NCBI GenBank assembly: GCA_013286465.1
Contig: JABDFR010000002.1
Location: forward strand, 1-64,000
DNA from: Acidobacteriota bacterium
GTDB taxonomy: Bacteria > Acidobacteriota > Terriglobia > Acidiferrales > UBA7541
DNA length: 64,000 bases
Direction: 5' to 3'
This document shows positions 1-9,311 of the stretch, in pieces. Position numbers and translations under genes: made by a program. Each line of letters starts with the position of its first letter. Position 1 is the stretch's first letter. Below the pieces are notes generated by a model. The model was given only the letters and a program-made list of their open reading frames with translations. It had not been told where the DNA came from and searched no databases.

Positions 1-1033
1 CCGGAATCTGGGTGATCCCGCGCAATTGATATTCGACCGGGTCTTCAATGGTGATGAATTTGTCTTCATCGCTCTTGATTTCGTTGATGGCGGCGTAAAG
101 CGTGGTCGTCTTGCCCGAGCCGGTCGGCCCGGTAACGAGCACCATGCCGTACGGCTCGCGAATATACCGGCGCAGATGCTTCAGCTCTTCCGGCGAGAAC
201 CCCACCACGTCGAGCGTCAAATTGCGGAACTTTTCGCTCAGCGTTTCTTTGTCGAGGACGCGCAGTACGGCGTCTTCGCCGTGAATCGAAGGCATGATGG
301 AGACGCGGAAGTCGATGAAGCGGCCCTTGTAGCGCACACGGAAGCGGCCGTCCTGCGGGACGCGACGCTCGGCGATATCCAGTTCACTCATGACCTTGAT
401 ACGTGAAAGAATCGTGGCGTGCCATTCTTTGGCGAGCGGAGCCATGGCATGTTGCAGGACGCCGTCAATGCGGTACTTCACCACTACTTCCGTGTTCCCG
501 GTTTCGATGTGAATATCCGAAGCGCGACGCTCGAGAGCGGTGAAGATGACCGTATCGACCAAGCGAACGACGGGGCTGACGCCAGTATCGCGCGTCAACT
601 TCTCCATCGTAATGTTCTCTTCGCTCTCCTCGTCGACGTCCACTACCTGCAGCGTGAAGCCCTCAGTGGCCTGATCCAACACGCGCTGCGATTGTTCGGT
701 ACGCTTGAGGATCTCGCCAATCTGCGTGGCAGTGGCGACTTTGATCTGCAGCTTCTTCCCGAGAAGCAAAGAAAGCTCGTCGTTCACCAGCACCTGGCTG
801 GGATCGGACACAGCGATGGCCAGTGAGTGATCGTGCGCTTCCAGCGGCACGAAGTTGTAACGGAACATCAGCTCGGCCGGGATGCTGCGGAAAAGTTCCG
901 GATCGATGCGCTGATCGCGCAGATCAATAAACGAACAGCGATAGCGCTGGGCCAGCAGCTTGCTCCGTTCCGCTTCAGCCTGCGGATCGGGTTGCGCGGG
1001 AGGGGCGGGGCTGCGATTTGTGGTAGCACTCAT
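1..1033 (-). CDS. Type II/IV secretion ATPase, GspE/PilB family (3' end truncated by window edge)
   Basis: Reverse-strand reading from ATG at 1031-1033 gives MSATTNRSPAPPAQPDPQ..., containing TGPTGSGKTTTLYAAINEIKSDEDKFITIEDPVEYQLRGITQIP (Walker A and Asp box). Runs off the window start. Confidence 0.9.
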   Translation of the reverse strand, partial: MSATTNRSPAPPAQPDPQAEAERSKLLAQRYRCSFIDLRDQRIDPELFRSIPAELMFRYNFVPLEAHDHSLAIAVSDPSQVLVNDELSLLLGKKLQIKVATATQIGEILKRTEQSQRVLDQATEGFTLQVVDVDEESEENITMEKLTRDTGVSPVVRLVDTVIFTALERRASDIHIETGNTEVVVKYRIDGVLQHAMAPLAKEWHATILSRIKVMSELDIAERRVPQDGRFRVRYKGRFIDFRVSIMPSIHGEDAVLRVLDKETLSEKFRNLTLDVVGFSPEELKHLRRYIREPYGMVLVTGPTGSGKTTTLYAAINEIKSDEDKFITIEDPVEYQLRGITQIP

Positions 1034-1039
1034 TCGGAG

Positions 1040-2254
1040 TTACCCCTGAACTGTCCCGGCGGTCAAAGAGAACATGGGCAGGTAGAGTGCAATCAAAATG
1101 AAGGCGATCACGGCGGCCATGATCACCAAGATTGCCGGTTCCACCCACGCAAGAATCGCCGTGAGTTTCAAATCCACTTCCTGTTCGTAAAATTCCGCCA
1201 CGCTGGTAAGCATGGGCGCCAGCGCGCCAGACGCTTCGCCGACTTCAATCATTTCAAGAGCCAGGTCCGGCATCACGTGCGTTTCGAGCAGCGCCGTGTG
1301 CAGCGGCGTACCTTCGCGCACTTGCGCCACCGCCTTGCGCACCGAAGTCGAAATCAGTTTGCTGCCCATGGCATCGGCGGAAGTGTCGAGGGCATTCACC
1401 AGCGGCGATCCGCCCGCCAGCAAAGTAGAAAGTGTGCGCACAAATTGCGCGATCTGCGCTTTCAGCCAGATGTTGCCGATCACCGGAATGCGCGGCTTGA
1501 AGCGGTCGATCACCAGCGCCCCAGCCTCGCTGCGCGCCCACAAAAACAGCAGCGTCCCCACGATGCCCAACCCGGCCAGCACGAAAAAGATGTACTCGCG
1601 CAACGGCAACGAGATCGCCAGCACGATGCGCGTAATCGTCGGCAACTGCACGTTCAACTCTTTATACAATTCCGCAAACCGCGGCACCGCAAAGGTCACC
1701 AGGTAGGACAGCACGATCACGACCATCACAATCAAAATACTCGGATAAATCAGCACGTTCTTCAGCCGGCTGAAAAACGAACTCGTGGTCTTCTGGTACG
1801 CAATATATTGATCGAGAACGGTGCTCAGGCTGCCGCTCTTCTCACCGGCCATCACCGAAGTCGTATACACCGGCGGAAACACCGCCTGCGCCACCAGCGC
1901 TTCCGAAAGCAGCGCTCCAGTCCGCACTCGTTCGCGCACGTCAGCCAGCAGCGGCCGTAAGCGCGGCGCGGCAGCGCGCTCAGCCAGCAAATCGAGCGCC
2001 GTCAAAATCGGCAAACCGGCCTTGATCAGCGTATTGAACTGCTGATTGAAAATCAGGAAGTCCTGCCCGCGAACCAGCCGGCTCGACCCGGATCGCCGGA
2101 AGCGGCTGGCCAGGCCCAAATTCCGATTAATCGAATAGACGTAGAAGCCGCGCTCTGACAGCCGGTGGCGCGCTTCATTCTCAGAAAGCGCAGTCTCCAC
2201 TTGCTCGAAAACCTTACCGGTGGAATCTGCGATTTTGCAAACGTACTCAGCCAT
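1040..2254 (-). CDS. Type II secretion/type IV pilus inner membrane protein, GspF/PilC family
   Basis: 404 aa ORF; two GspF-like domains with hydrophobic segments; directly downstream-adjacent to GspE homologue. Confidence 0.9.
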   Translation of the reverse strand: MAEYVCKIADSTGKVFEQVETALSENEARHRLSERGFYVYSINRNLGLASRFRRSGSSRLVRGQDFLIFNQQFNTLIKAGLPILTALDLLAERAAAPRLRPLLADVRERVRTGALLSEALVAQAVFPPVYTTSVMAGEKSGSLSTVLDQYIAYQKTTSSFFSRLKNVLIYPSILIVMVVIVLSYLVTFAVPRFAELYKELNVQLPTITRIVLAISLPLREYIFFVLAGLGIVGTLLFLWARSEAGALVIDRFKPRIPVIGNIWLKAQIAQFVRTLSTLLAGGSPLVNALDTSADAMGSKLISTSVRKAVAQVREGTPLHTALLETHVMPDLALEMIEVGEASGALAPMLTSVAEFYEQEVDLKLTAILAWVEPAILVIMAAVIAFILIALYLPMFSLTAGTVQG

Positions 2255-2520
2255 TAAGCGAACGCTTCCCTGACGCTGATTTTTTCCACAGGCTTAAAGT
2301 CTAGCACAACCGCGCCAAAGCCCATGCCGCGACGGCGCGCTCTGCCGCCATTATCGTAATAGCGTGTAACCGGGGGTCGGGGGGGCGGCGGCAAGCCTTT
2401 CAGGAACTTCGGGCACCCTTGTAAAGATGCCGTTCGCAGCAAAATCTTTGCCTCACCGCCGCGTTTTTCGTACACAACCAGTTACTTGACGCGCCGCCTG
2501 GAGCCTGCGCCATTGAGGCG

Positions 2521-3225
2521 CTAGTGGATGCCGCGGGCGAGATCTTCCGCGTTCACGATGCTTACGCCGGGCGGCGGCTCGAAGTGGAACATCGCCTCGG
2601 GGGCCGCGACATTTTCGCGCCAGTCGCCGAAGCGAAATTCGGTTTCGATGTCGCCGGGTTCGCGTACCACAACACGCGTGAGGTGATACTCGGGATCGAC
2701 TTCGAAGAGGATTTGCCGGAATGTCGAGTTGTTTTCGTCTCCCGGGGGCGACGGCCGTGGCAAGCAATTCAGTACAACGTTGCGCGGGTCAAGTGCAGCA
2801 TCGCTTGACGCGCCACCATTCGCGCCGGAAGTGATCAGCTCGATTTTGCCGCAGAGACGATCGAGATGGATCTTGCCGGTGAGCAATGCGAGCGGCGTGC
2901 GCCAATCGTCGCTTTCTTTTAGTTTGGCGCGGCTGGCGGTGCGATCGGCTGGGACGTAGAGCCACACGTTCGTGCCATCTACCAGGAAAAGTTTCGTGGA
3001 CGGGGATTCGTATTCCCAGCGCATGCGGCCCGGCTTTGAGAAATAGACGACGCCGGATTCCGATTGGCCTGGTTGACCGGAAGCGCGGTAACGCTCGTAG
3101 AACTTGGCTTGGAGCGTGTGGGCTTTGGCGTAGCGGGCTTCTACCGCGTGCACGATTTCCGGGGCGGTTTGAGTTGCCGGGGGAAGAAACCACGTGAGCA
3201 AAAATGCCATGCGCAGCACATTCAC
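2521..3225 (-). CDS. LolA-like outer membrane lipoprotein carrier protein
   Basis: 234 aa; N-terminal signal-like segment, QAKFYERY...GVVYFSKPGRMRWEYESP...LVDGTNVWLYVP pattern typical of LolA. Confidence 0.8.
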   Translation of the reverse strand: MNVLRMAFLLTWFLPPATQTAPEIVHAVEARYAKAHTLQAKFYERYRASGQPGQSESGVVYFSKPGRMRWEYESPSTKLFLVDGTNVWLYVPADRTASRAKLKESDDWRTPLALLTGKIHLDRLCGKIELITSGANGGASSDAALDPRNVVLNCLPRPSPPGDENNSTFRQILFEVDPEYHLTRVVVREPGDIETEFRFGDWRENVAAPEAMFHFEPPPGVSIVNAEDLARGIH

Positions 3226-3375
3226 GGGTCGAGTTTAGCAGGATGCTTGCTGGGCCGGAAGGCGGCAGCGCGGATGGGAATCATCGAGCGGCCCGCGGCC
3301 ATGGTAGACGTACGCATCGCCGCACAAAAACGCCGGCAGGCTGCCAGCGCTGCGCGGGCATTGGTACAGTGCGGA

Positions 3376-3936
3376 TTACTGCAGGGCTGGTAGCGCTTCG
3401 CAGGCTGCCGGGGTGGCTGTTGTTGCGCCGGTAGCGTCGAAATGGATGATGCCGGGTTGATCGCTGCAGAAGCTGCGATTGCCGGTGAAACCTACTGTTA
3501 ACGGCGTGGCCGAGACTACGTATTGAAAGAAGCCCGGGGCTGAGCAGGTCGGAGCCACCGCTACGGTCGGGCCGGAGACTGTATACGCAAATTGATACCC
3601 GCTCTTCTGATTGGGAGCGTTGACGAGAGTGTTATCGACGAGCTGCGCGAAATCGCAGGTGGAAGAATTGCCGCCTGGACCGCCGAAGGTTGCAAAAGTC
3701 GGGGGAAAGCCGTTGTTCCAAGTCGAATTATAGACGACTGCCGCAGTGGTGATGGTGCGGAGGTTCTCCGCCGCAGACGCTTCGTTGGCGGACATGCGTG
3801 CCTTCAACAGATTGGGGATGGCGATGGCGGCGATGATCAGAATGATAGCTACCACGATGAGCAGCTCGATGAGTGAAAAACCGGACGTGCCGGTTTGCCG
3901 CAGTTTCCCTTGGCCGATTTGGACTTGAGCGCGCAT
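3376..3936 (-). CDS. Type IV pilin-like protein (divergent paralogue)
   Basis: Prepilin motif GFSLIELLIVVAIILIIAAIAIPNLLKAR; C-terminal Cys pair region. Confidence 0.88.
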   Translation of the reverse strand: MRAQVQIGQGKLRQTGTSGFSLIELLIVVAIILIIAAIAIPNLLKARMSANEASAAENLRTITTAAVVYNSTWNNGFPPTFATFGGPGGNSSTCDFAQLVDNTLVNAPNQKSGYQFAYTVSGPTVAVAPTCSAPGFFQYVVSATPLTVGFTGNRSFCSDQPGIIHFDATGATTATPAACEALPALQ

Positions 3937-3967
3937 TCCGTATCTCCGTTGCCTCCGCCTGTTTTAT

Positions 3968-4004
3968 GCAACAAAGGAGAGAGCCGAAGCCCTCTCCCTG
4001 TTGC
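3968..4004 (-). terminator. Strong UUCG-capped hairpin between two pilin genes
   Basis: Minus strand GCAACAGGGAGAGGGC-TTCG-GCTCTCTCCTTTGTTGC: ~16 bp stem (one bulge, G-U pairs). No clean U-tract, so may be a stabiliser or attenuator rather than a terminator. Confidence 0.55.
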
Positions 4005-4028
4005 GAGGTGATTGTTCCGGTTCTGCGT

Positions 4029-4547
4029 TTACTGCAAGGAAGCGAGTGCTTCGCAGGCCGTATCTGTTGCCGGCGCTGCGCCGCCCGTCGGATCCACGTG
4101 GATCACGCCGGATTCGTCGCTGCAGAACGTGCGGTTGCCGGTCGCGTTCACGCTCAGAGGTACCGCGCCGGTAACGTAGGTTGCCGAACCCGGAGCGCCG
4201 CAGCCGGTGGCTGCCGCAGTCAGGGCCTTCACCTGCGTGTAGGTCAAGGTGTAGCCGCTCTTCTGACCGGTGGTGGTCAAGGTCGTATCGAGCAAGTTTG
4301 CTGCGCCGCAATTGCCTGGAGGTGCGCCACCGAAGATCGCAAATGTTTGCGGGAAGCCGTTGTTAAACGTCGATTGATAGGTCACCGCTGCCGTGTTAAT
4401 GGTGCGCAGCGTGCCGACTGCCGAAGCCTCGTTAGCCGCAATGCGGGCCTTTAGGAGGTTCGGAATTGCGATGGCCGCGATGATCAAAATGATCGCCACG
4501 ACGATCAGCAGTTCGATTAGCGAGAAACCCTTCTGATTCCTTTTCAT
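4029..4547 (-). CDS. pilA: Type IV major pilin (copy 1)
   Basis: 172 aa MKRNQKGFSLIELLIVVAIILIIAAIAIPNLLKARIAANE...; start chosen at MKRNQKG preceded by AAGGAGAG RBS. Confidence 0.92.
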   Translation of the reverse strand: MKRNQKGFSLIELLIVVAIILIIAAIAIPNLLKARIAANEASAVGTLRTINTAAVTYQSTFNNGFPQTFAIFGGAPPGNCGAANLLDTTLTTTGQKSGYTLTYTQVKALTAAATGCGAPGSATYVTGAVPLSVNATGNRTFCSDESGVIHVDPTGGAAPATDTACEALASLQ

Positions 4548-4627
4548 CTTCTCTCCTTGAATTCCCAACTTGAACACACAGCTTTCGTGCCGAAGGGGCC
4601 GACGCGCTGGCGTCATACAGTGACTAG

Positions 4628-4643
4628 TGCAACTGGGCTGCCA
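4628..4643 (-). promoter_or_regulatory. Sigma-54 (-24/-12) promoter for pilin copy 1
   Basis: Minus strand TGGCAGCCCAGTTGCA; matches TGGCA-N6-TTGC spacing, ~81 nt upstream of the start codon. Confidence 0.75.
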
Positions 4644-5132
4644 GCCGCGAGCTCCGCTGCTTAGCTGCGGTCCAAATCTACAACTCTAGATGCTGCAACT
4701 ACTTGCGAGTCAACCAAAACGGCAAAGTGACTTCGTGATTACTTCCCAGATTGGCTCCCTCTCGAAACTGACATTTTATGTCGACCGGAATTGCCACATA
4801 TCCGCTGGCGCCGCCCGCGGGTCCTTGTCGCCCGGCCAGGCCGAACGGCTGCGTGGAATCGGCCTGTCGAGGATTAGGGACCGTCTGGGAAGCCGCAGAA
4901 TAGGCAGAATAGGCTTGGAGATGCTTACGCGGAACAACAGTAACAAACGAGTTAAAGAGATGGTGTAGCAATCGTGACATCAAGCCTACCTCGTTTATTA
5001 TGACAGTCGGGAGCTTGCTTCACAAGCAGGATGGCGGCTGCGAAACTACGGTTGCCTGGTGCATCCCCCCAGCAATCCTTCTAAAACCGTTCAAACACGC
5101 GGCTAAATCGGACGAGCCTAGAAAAGCGAAAC

Positions 5133-5158
5133 GGGGAGGAAGCCAAGGCTTCCTCCCC
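5133..5158 (-). terminator. Rho-independent-like terminator downstream of pilin copy 2
   Basis: Perfect inverted repeat GGGGAGGAAGCC-GGCTTCCTCCCC, followed on the minus strand by GTTTCGCTTTTC. Confidence 0.7.
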
Positions 5159-5178
5159 ATTCGCAGAATTGCAGTTGG

Positions 5179-5697
5179 TTACTGGAGTGCCGAGAGAGCT
5201 TCGCAAGCCACGTCTGTGGCCGGCGCTGCGCCGCCCGTCGGATCCACGTGGATCACGCCGGATTCGTCGCTGCAGAACGTGCGGTTACCCGTCGCGTTCA
5301 CGCTCAGTGGTACTGCACCCGTTACGTAAGTCGCCGAACCAGGAGCGCCGCAGCCCGTCGCTGCCGCAGTCAAAGCCGTCACTTGCGTGTAGGTCAAGGT
5401 GTAGCCGCTCTTCTGCCCGGTGGTCGTCAAAGTCGTATCGAGCAGGTTCGCTGCGCCGCAGTTTCCCGGAGGTGCGCCGCCGAAAATGGCGAAGGTCTGG
5501 GGGAAGCCGTTGTTGTACGTCGACTGATAGGTGACCGCTGCGGTGTTAATCGTGCGCAGCGTGCCGACCGCCGAAGACTCGTTGGCCGCGATGCGGGCCT
5601 TCAAGAGGTTCGGAATAGCAATCGCCGCGATGATCAAAATGATGGCCACGACGATCAGCAATTCGATGAGTGAGAAACCCTTCTGATTCCTTTTCAT
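5179..5697 (-). CDS. pilA: Type IV major pilin (copy 2)
   Basis: 172 aa, differs from copy 1 at only six positions; prepilin motif GFSLIELL. Confidence 0.92.
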   Translation of the reverse strand: MKRNQKGFSLIELLIVVAIILIIAAIAIPNLLKARIAANESSAVGTLRTINTAAVTYQSTYNNGFPQTFAIFGGAPPGNCGAANLLDTTLTTTGQKSGYTLTYTQVTALTAAATGCGAPGSATYVTGAVPLSVNATGNRTFCSDESGVIHVDPTGGAAPATDVACEALSALQ

Positions 5698-5772
5698 CTT
5701 CTCTCCTTGAGATTTGGACAGCGTTACAAAGAACTCTTCGGGCTCCCTGGCGGGGGTGCCGCGGCTACTAAG

Positions 5773-5788
5773 TGCAACTCTACTGCCA
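5773..5788 (-). promoter_or_regulatory. Sigma-54 (-24/-12) promoter for pilin copy 2
   Basis: Minus strand TGGCAGTAGAGTTGCA; consensus spacing, ~76 nt upstream of the start codon. Confidence 0.75.
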
Positions 5789-6090
5789 CAATGGGGCCTA
5801 GTTCCAGTACCACACCGACCATTCGTAACGTACGTAGATTCATATACTTATCCAGGGAATCGATCTGAATTGTGTCCCGCTGCTTCCCGGAATGGGCTGG
5901 GGTGCCCGGAAATCGACATTTTCCGTCACTGTGAAATGCCCCCAGACGGCAAGTTGCCCTTGCATCGGACTGTTTTCGTCGATCATTGAACTGGAAATCG
6001 TGGATATTGGCGCCCGTCGACGGGACGCGAGAAACAATCACGAACTTGCATCGGCTCGATGGGGAAACGCATGAGGGAATCGGTTCGTGC

Positions 6091-7476
6091 CTAGACGCCG
6101 TGTTTCTTGGCGTAGTGGCGGAACGAGCGGTAGCTCATCTTAAGGAGTTCGGACGCCCGCACGCGGACGCCCCCAGTGCATTCCAGGGCCGCCAGCAGGT
6201 AGGCGCGTTCGATTTCCCCGATCTTTTGCTCGAGGTCCAGCCCGCCTTCGGGAACCAGGTGGTCGTGATTGTTGGACTGGAGATCGGGTCGATGCTCCTG
6301 GTAGTAGCGCGTGATGCGCTCCGGAAGGCCTTCCATGGTGATCCAACGGCCGGTTTCGAGAGCTACGGCGCGCTCGATTGTGTTCTCCAGTTCGCGTACG
6401 TTTCCCGGCCAGTCGTAGGCTTCGAGACGCTCCATGGCCTTTGGCTCGATGGCCTCGACGGCCTTGGACATGGATTTGCGGTAGCGCTCCAGGAAAGAGC
6501 GGGCCAGCAGCGCGATATCTTCGCGGCGCTCGCGCAAAGGCGGCAAATGGATGGGGATCACGCTCAGCCGGTAGTAAAGGTCCTCGCGGAAACGGCCTTC
6601 GGCGATTTCTTTTTCGAAGTCTTTGTTGGTGGCCGCGATTACTCGCACGTCGACGTCTTCTTCCACCGTGCTGCCGAGCGGCCGGACCTTCCCTTCCTGC
6701 AACACGCGATAGAGCTTCACCTGCATGGTGAGACTCATGTTGCCGATCTCATCCATGAACAACGTTCCACCGTGTGCCGCTTTGAAAAGTCCGTGGCGAT
6801 TTTCGCCAGCGCCAGTGAAGGCGCCTTTCATGTAGCCGAACAGCTCGGATTCGAGCAGTGTCTCCGGGAATGCGCCGCAGTTAATGGTGATGAACGGCTT
6901 TTTCGAGCGCGCGCTATTTTCATGGATGGCGCGCGCCACCAATTCTTTTCCAGTGCCGCTTTCGCCGGTAATCAGCACCCGGCTCGATTGCGGGGCGATG
7001 GTTTGAATCAGCTCGAAAATTTCTCGCATCTTCGGACTTGTGCCGATGATGTGGTCGAGGCCCGTAAGACGGCGGAGTTCTCGGCGGAGGATGCCGGTTT
7101 CTTTCTTCAGCTCGATGCTCTCGGCTATTTTGGCGACGGCTTGCCGCAGCTCATCGATGAGCGAGTCGCCCTTAATGACGTAACGGTCCGCTCCAAAATT
7201 CACGGCGTCGATCGCGGTGGAAAGCGTAGGCACGCCGGTGATCAGGATGAACACGGTCTCAGGCGAAATTTCGCGCGCGTATTGCAGCAGATCGACACCA
7301 CTCATGTCGCGCATATTGATGTCGGAGACGATGATGTCAAAAAGCTGTGTCTCGAGCCGCCGCTTGGCCTGTTCGCCGCTCGAAGCCAGCTCGACGCGGT
7401 GACCATCCTTACGAAAAGTAATTTCGAGAAGTTCGCAGATGGAGCGCTCGTCGTCGACCACCAGCACGTGAGCCAT
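6091..7476 (-). CDS. pilR: Sigma-54-dependent response regulator, PilR/NtrC family
   Basis: 461 aa; receiver domain (VVDDERSICELL), AAA+ GESGTGKELVARAIH, GAFTGA motif, HTH C-terminus. Confidence 0.9.
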   Translation of the reverse strand: MAHVLVVDDERSICELLEITFRKDGHRVELASSGEQAKRRLETQLFDIIVSDINMRDMSGVDLLQYAREISPETVFILITGVPTLSTAIDAVNFGADRYVIKGDSLIDELRQAVAKIAESIELKKETGILRRELRRLTGLDHIIGTSPKMREIFELIQTIAPQSSRVLITGESGTGKELVARAIHENSARSKKPFITINCGAFPETLLESELFGYMKGAFTGAGENRHGLFKAAHGGTLFMDEIGNMSLTMQVKLYRVLQEGKVRPLGSTVEEDVDVRVIAATNKDFEKEIAEGRFREDLYYRLSVIPIHLPPLRERREDIALLARSFLERYRKSMSKAVEAIEPKAMERLEAYDWPGNVRELENTIERAVALETGRWITMEGLPERITRYYQEHRPDLQSNNHDHLVPEGGLDLEQKIGEIERAYLLAALECTGGVRVRASELLKMSYRSFRHYAKKHGV

Positions 7477-7479
7477 GGC

Positions 7480-9168
7480 TTAGACCTGCCTCACGGCTTC
7501 GATGGCCGGCTCGGATTCCGCTTGCGGCGACGTCCCAGCGGCCTTGCGGCGGCCTTTGCCCATTTTCGGTAATTCAATTATGAATTCGGCCCCTTGGCCC
7601 TTTTCGGAATTCAGCAGAATCCGCCCACCGTGCGCCTGAACGATTTGATAGACGATAGCCAGGCCGAGGCCCGTGCCTTCCACGAAATTGGATTGGAAAG
7701 GCTCGAAGATTCGCGCGGCCTCCGACGGATCGATACCGACTCCCGTATCGCGGATCGAAATTTTCAGCCACACGGCTTCGGCTTCGAGATTGATGGTGAT
7801 GACACCGCCATCGGGCATGGCGCGCATGGCGTTGTTCAGCAAATTCCAGAAAACTTGCTTGAGGCGATTGCGATCGACGCGGGCGCGCACCACGGCCGAT
7901 GTAAATTTCCGCTCGATCTGATATTTCCCGGCGAAATCGGGCTGGTGCTCGACAAGCATCAGTGTTTCTTCTAGCAGCGCCAGCACATTCTGATCGCTGA
8001 ATTCGTAATTTTTCTCGCGCGAATATTCCAGGAAGTCGGTAATGATCTGATTCAGCCGCTGCGATTCGCGCGAAACAATCTGCACCAGCCGCTGATCGTC
8101 GTCATCGAGTGGAGCGAGACGAGCCAGTGCTTTGAGCGCTCCGGTCATCGCCGAAAGCGGCTGGCGAATTTCGTGAGCGATGGCGGCGGAGAGGCGCCCA
8201 AGAGCGGCCATGCGATCCTGTACGGCGACTTCGTGCTCCAGGCGCTTCAGTTCCGTCAAATCCTGAAAGTTGATGACGTAGCCGCTGAGCTGGTTTTGTC
8301 CGGTGCGCAACGGAGAAATGGAAACGCCCAGAAAACGAACGACGCCGTAGGGAGTGCGGCATTCAACTTCTTTCCGGAGCGCGAGAGGAGTGCCGCGGTC
8401 GTCAATTTCAATGGGCCAGAATCCGGGAAAAATATCGCGCACGTGCGTGGCGCGATTGGGGCCGTCGCCGCGGCCGGTGATATCCGAGCCCGCGCGGTTC
8501 ATCAGCACAATTTTTCCTTCAAGATCTATGGTAAGCAAACCGCCGCGCATGGAGCGGATGATGTCTTCATTGAAGGCTTGCAAATCGCGTATCTCTTCGC
8601 GCTTTTCTTCCAGTTCGAAGCCTTTGTGGCGCAGCGACGCGGACAGAATCGAGCCGAGATAGCCCACACCGAAAAAGGCGAAGAGGTTAGTGGCCAGCCA
8701 AAATTCCAAGCCGCGCGGGCTGAGCACGGAAGAAGAATTGCGCGGAATCACGTTGTAATAGGCCAGCTCGACCACCGAACAGAGCAGAATAAAGCTGCCG
8801 GCGGCGGTAAGCATGGCGCCGCGCCGCGAAAACAAAATCGCCCCCATCAGCACGATCAAGAGATAGAGCGAAGTGAAATAGCTATCGTGCGCGCCGGTGG
8901 CATAGACTACCGCGGAAATCATGATGGAATCGCAGGCCACCTGCAGAGGGGCATGCCACAGCGCGCGCGGCATCCAACGCAGCAGAATTACGAATAGGAT
9001 AGCGAGCGAATACCACAGGACTATGGTGGGAGCAAAAAACTTGGTCGGTAATGCGAGATGCGTAACGTCGCGGACGAAAAGCACCAGCGCCACGAGCGAA
9101 GTGATAATCAGGAAGCGAACGCGCCCCAGCCACGGAAGCCAATCGCCCGTATTGTAAGAGAGTTCCAT
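7480..9168 (-). CDS. pilS: Sensor histidine kinase, PilS-like (N-terminal TM helices, PAS, HisKA, HATPase)
   Basis: 562 aa; [19 protein letters not shown]-box, [36 protein letters not shown]; adjacent to pilR. Confidence 0.88.
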   Translation of the reverse strand: MELSYNTGDWLPWLGRVRFLIITSLVALVLFVRDVTHLALPTKFFAPTIVLWYSLAILFVILLRWMPRALWHAPLQVACDSIMISAVVYATGAHDSYFTSLYLLIVLMGAILFSRRGAMLTAAGSFILLCSVVELAYYNVIPRNSSSVLSPRGLEFWLATNLFAFFGVGYLGSILSASLRHKGFELEEKREEIRDLQAFNEDIIRSMRGGLLTIDLEGKIVLMNRAGSDITGRGDGPNRATHVRDIFPGFWPIEIDDRGTPLALRKEVECRTPYGVVRFLGVSISPLRTGQNQLSGYVINFQDLTELKRLEHEVAVQDRMAALGRLSAAIAHEIRQPLSAMTGALKALARLAPLDDDDQRLVQIVSRESQRLNQIITDFLEYSREKNYEFSDQNVLALLEETLMLVEHQPDFAGKYQIERKFTSAVVRARVDRNRLKQVFWNLLNNAMRAMPDGGVITINLEAEAVWLKISIRDTGVGIDPSEAARIFEPFQSNFVEGTGLGLAIVYQIVQAHGGRILLNSEKGQGAEFIIELPKMGKGRRKAAGTSPQAESEPAIEAVRQV

Positions 9169-9311
9169 GCGTTTCCCACGGGCGAGGCCCTGGCCGCAAA
9201 GAACCCGGTTTCATTCCCGCCAGCCCGGCGCCGCTTACCCCCAACTAGTGAGTCTGGCCGGGGAATCCGCGCGGTGCGGATTCCCCGAACCTGGAACGAT
9301 TCCCTGCTCCC

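Noticed and set aside
827-1960. 377-aa + strand His/Arg/Gln-rich ORF
   Set aside because: Antisense to the GspE/GspF genes; composition typical of shadow ORFs.
4690-4983. Short ORFs on both strands between the two pilins
   Set aside because: About 92-94 aa with no motif or convincing RBS, located in the promoter and intergenic region of pilin copy 1.
5986-7572. 528-aa + strand ORF
   Set aside because: Fully antisense to pilR, with no recognisable domain; a typical GC-rich shadow ORF.
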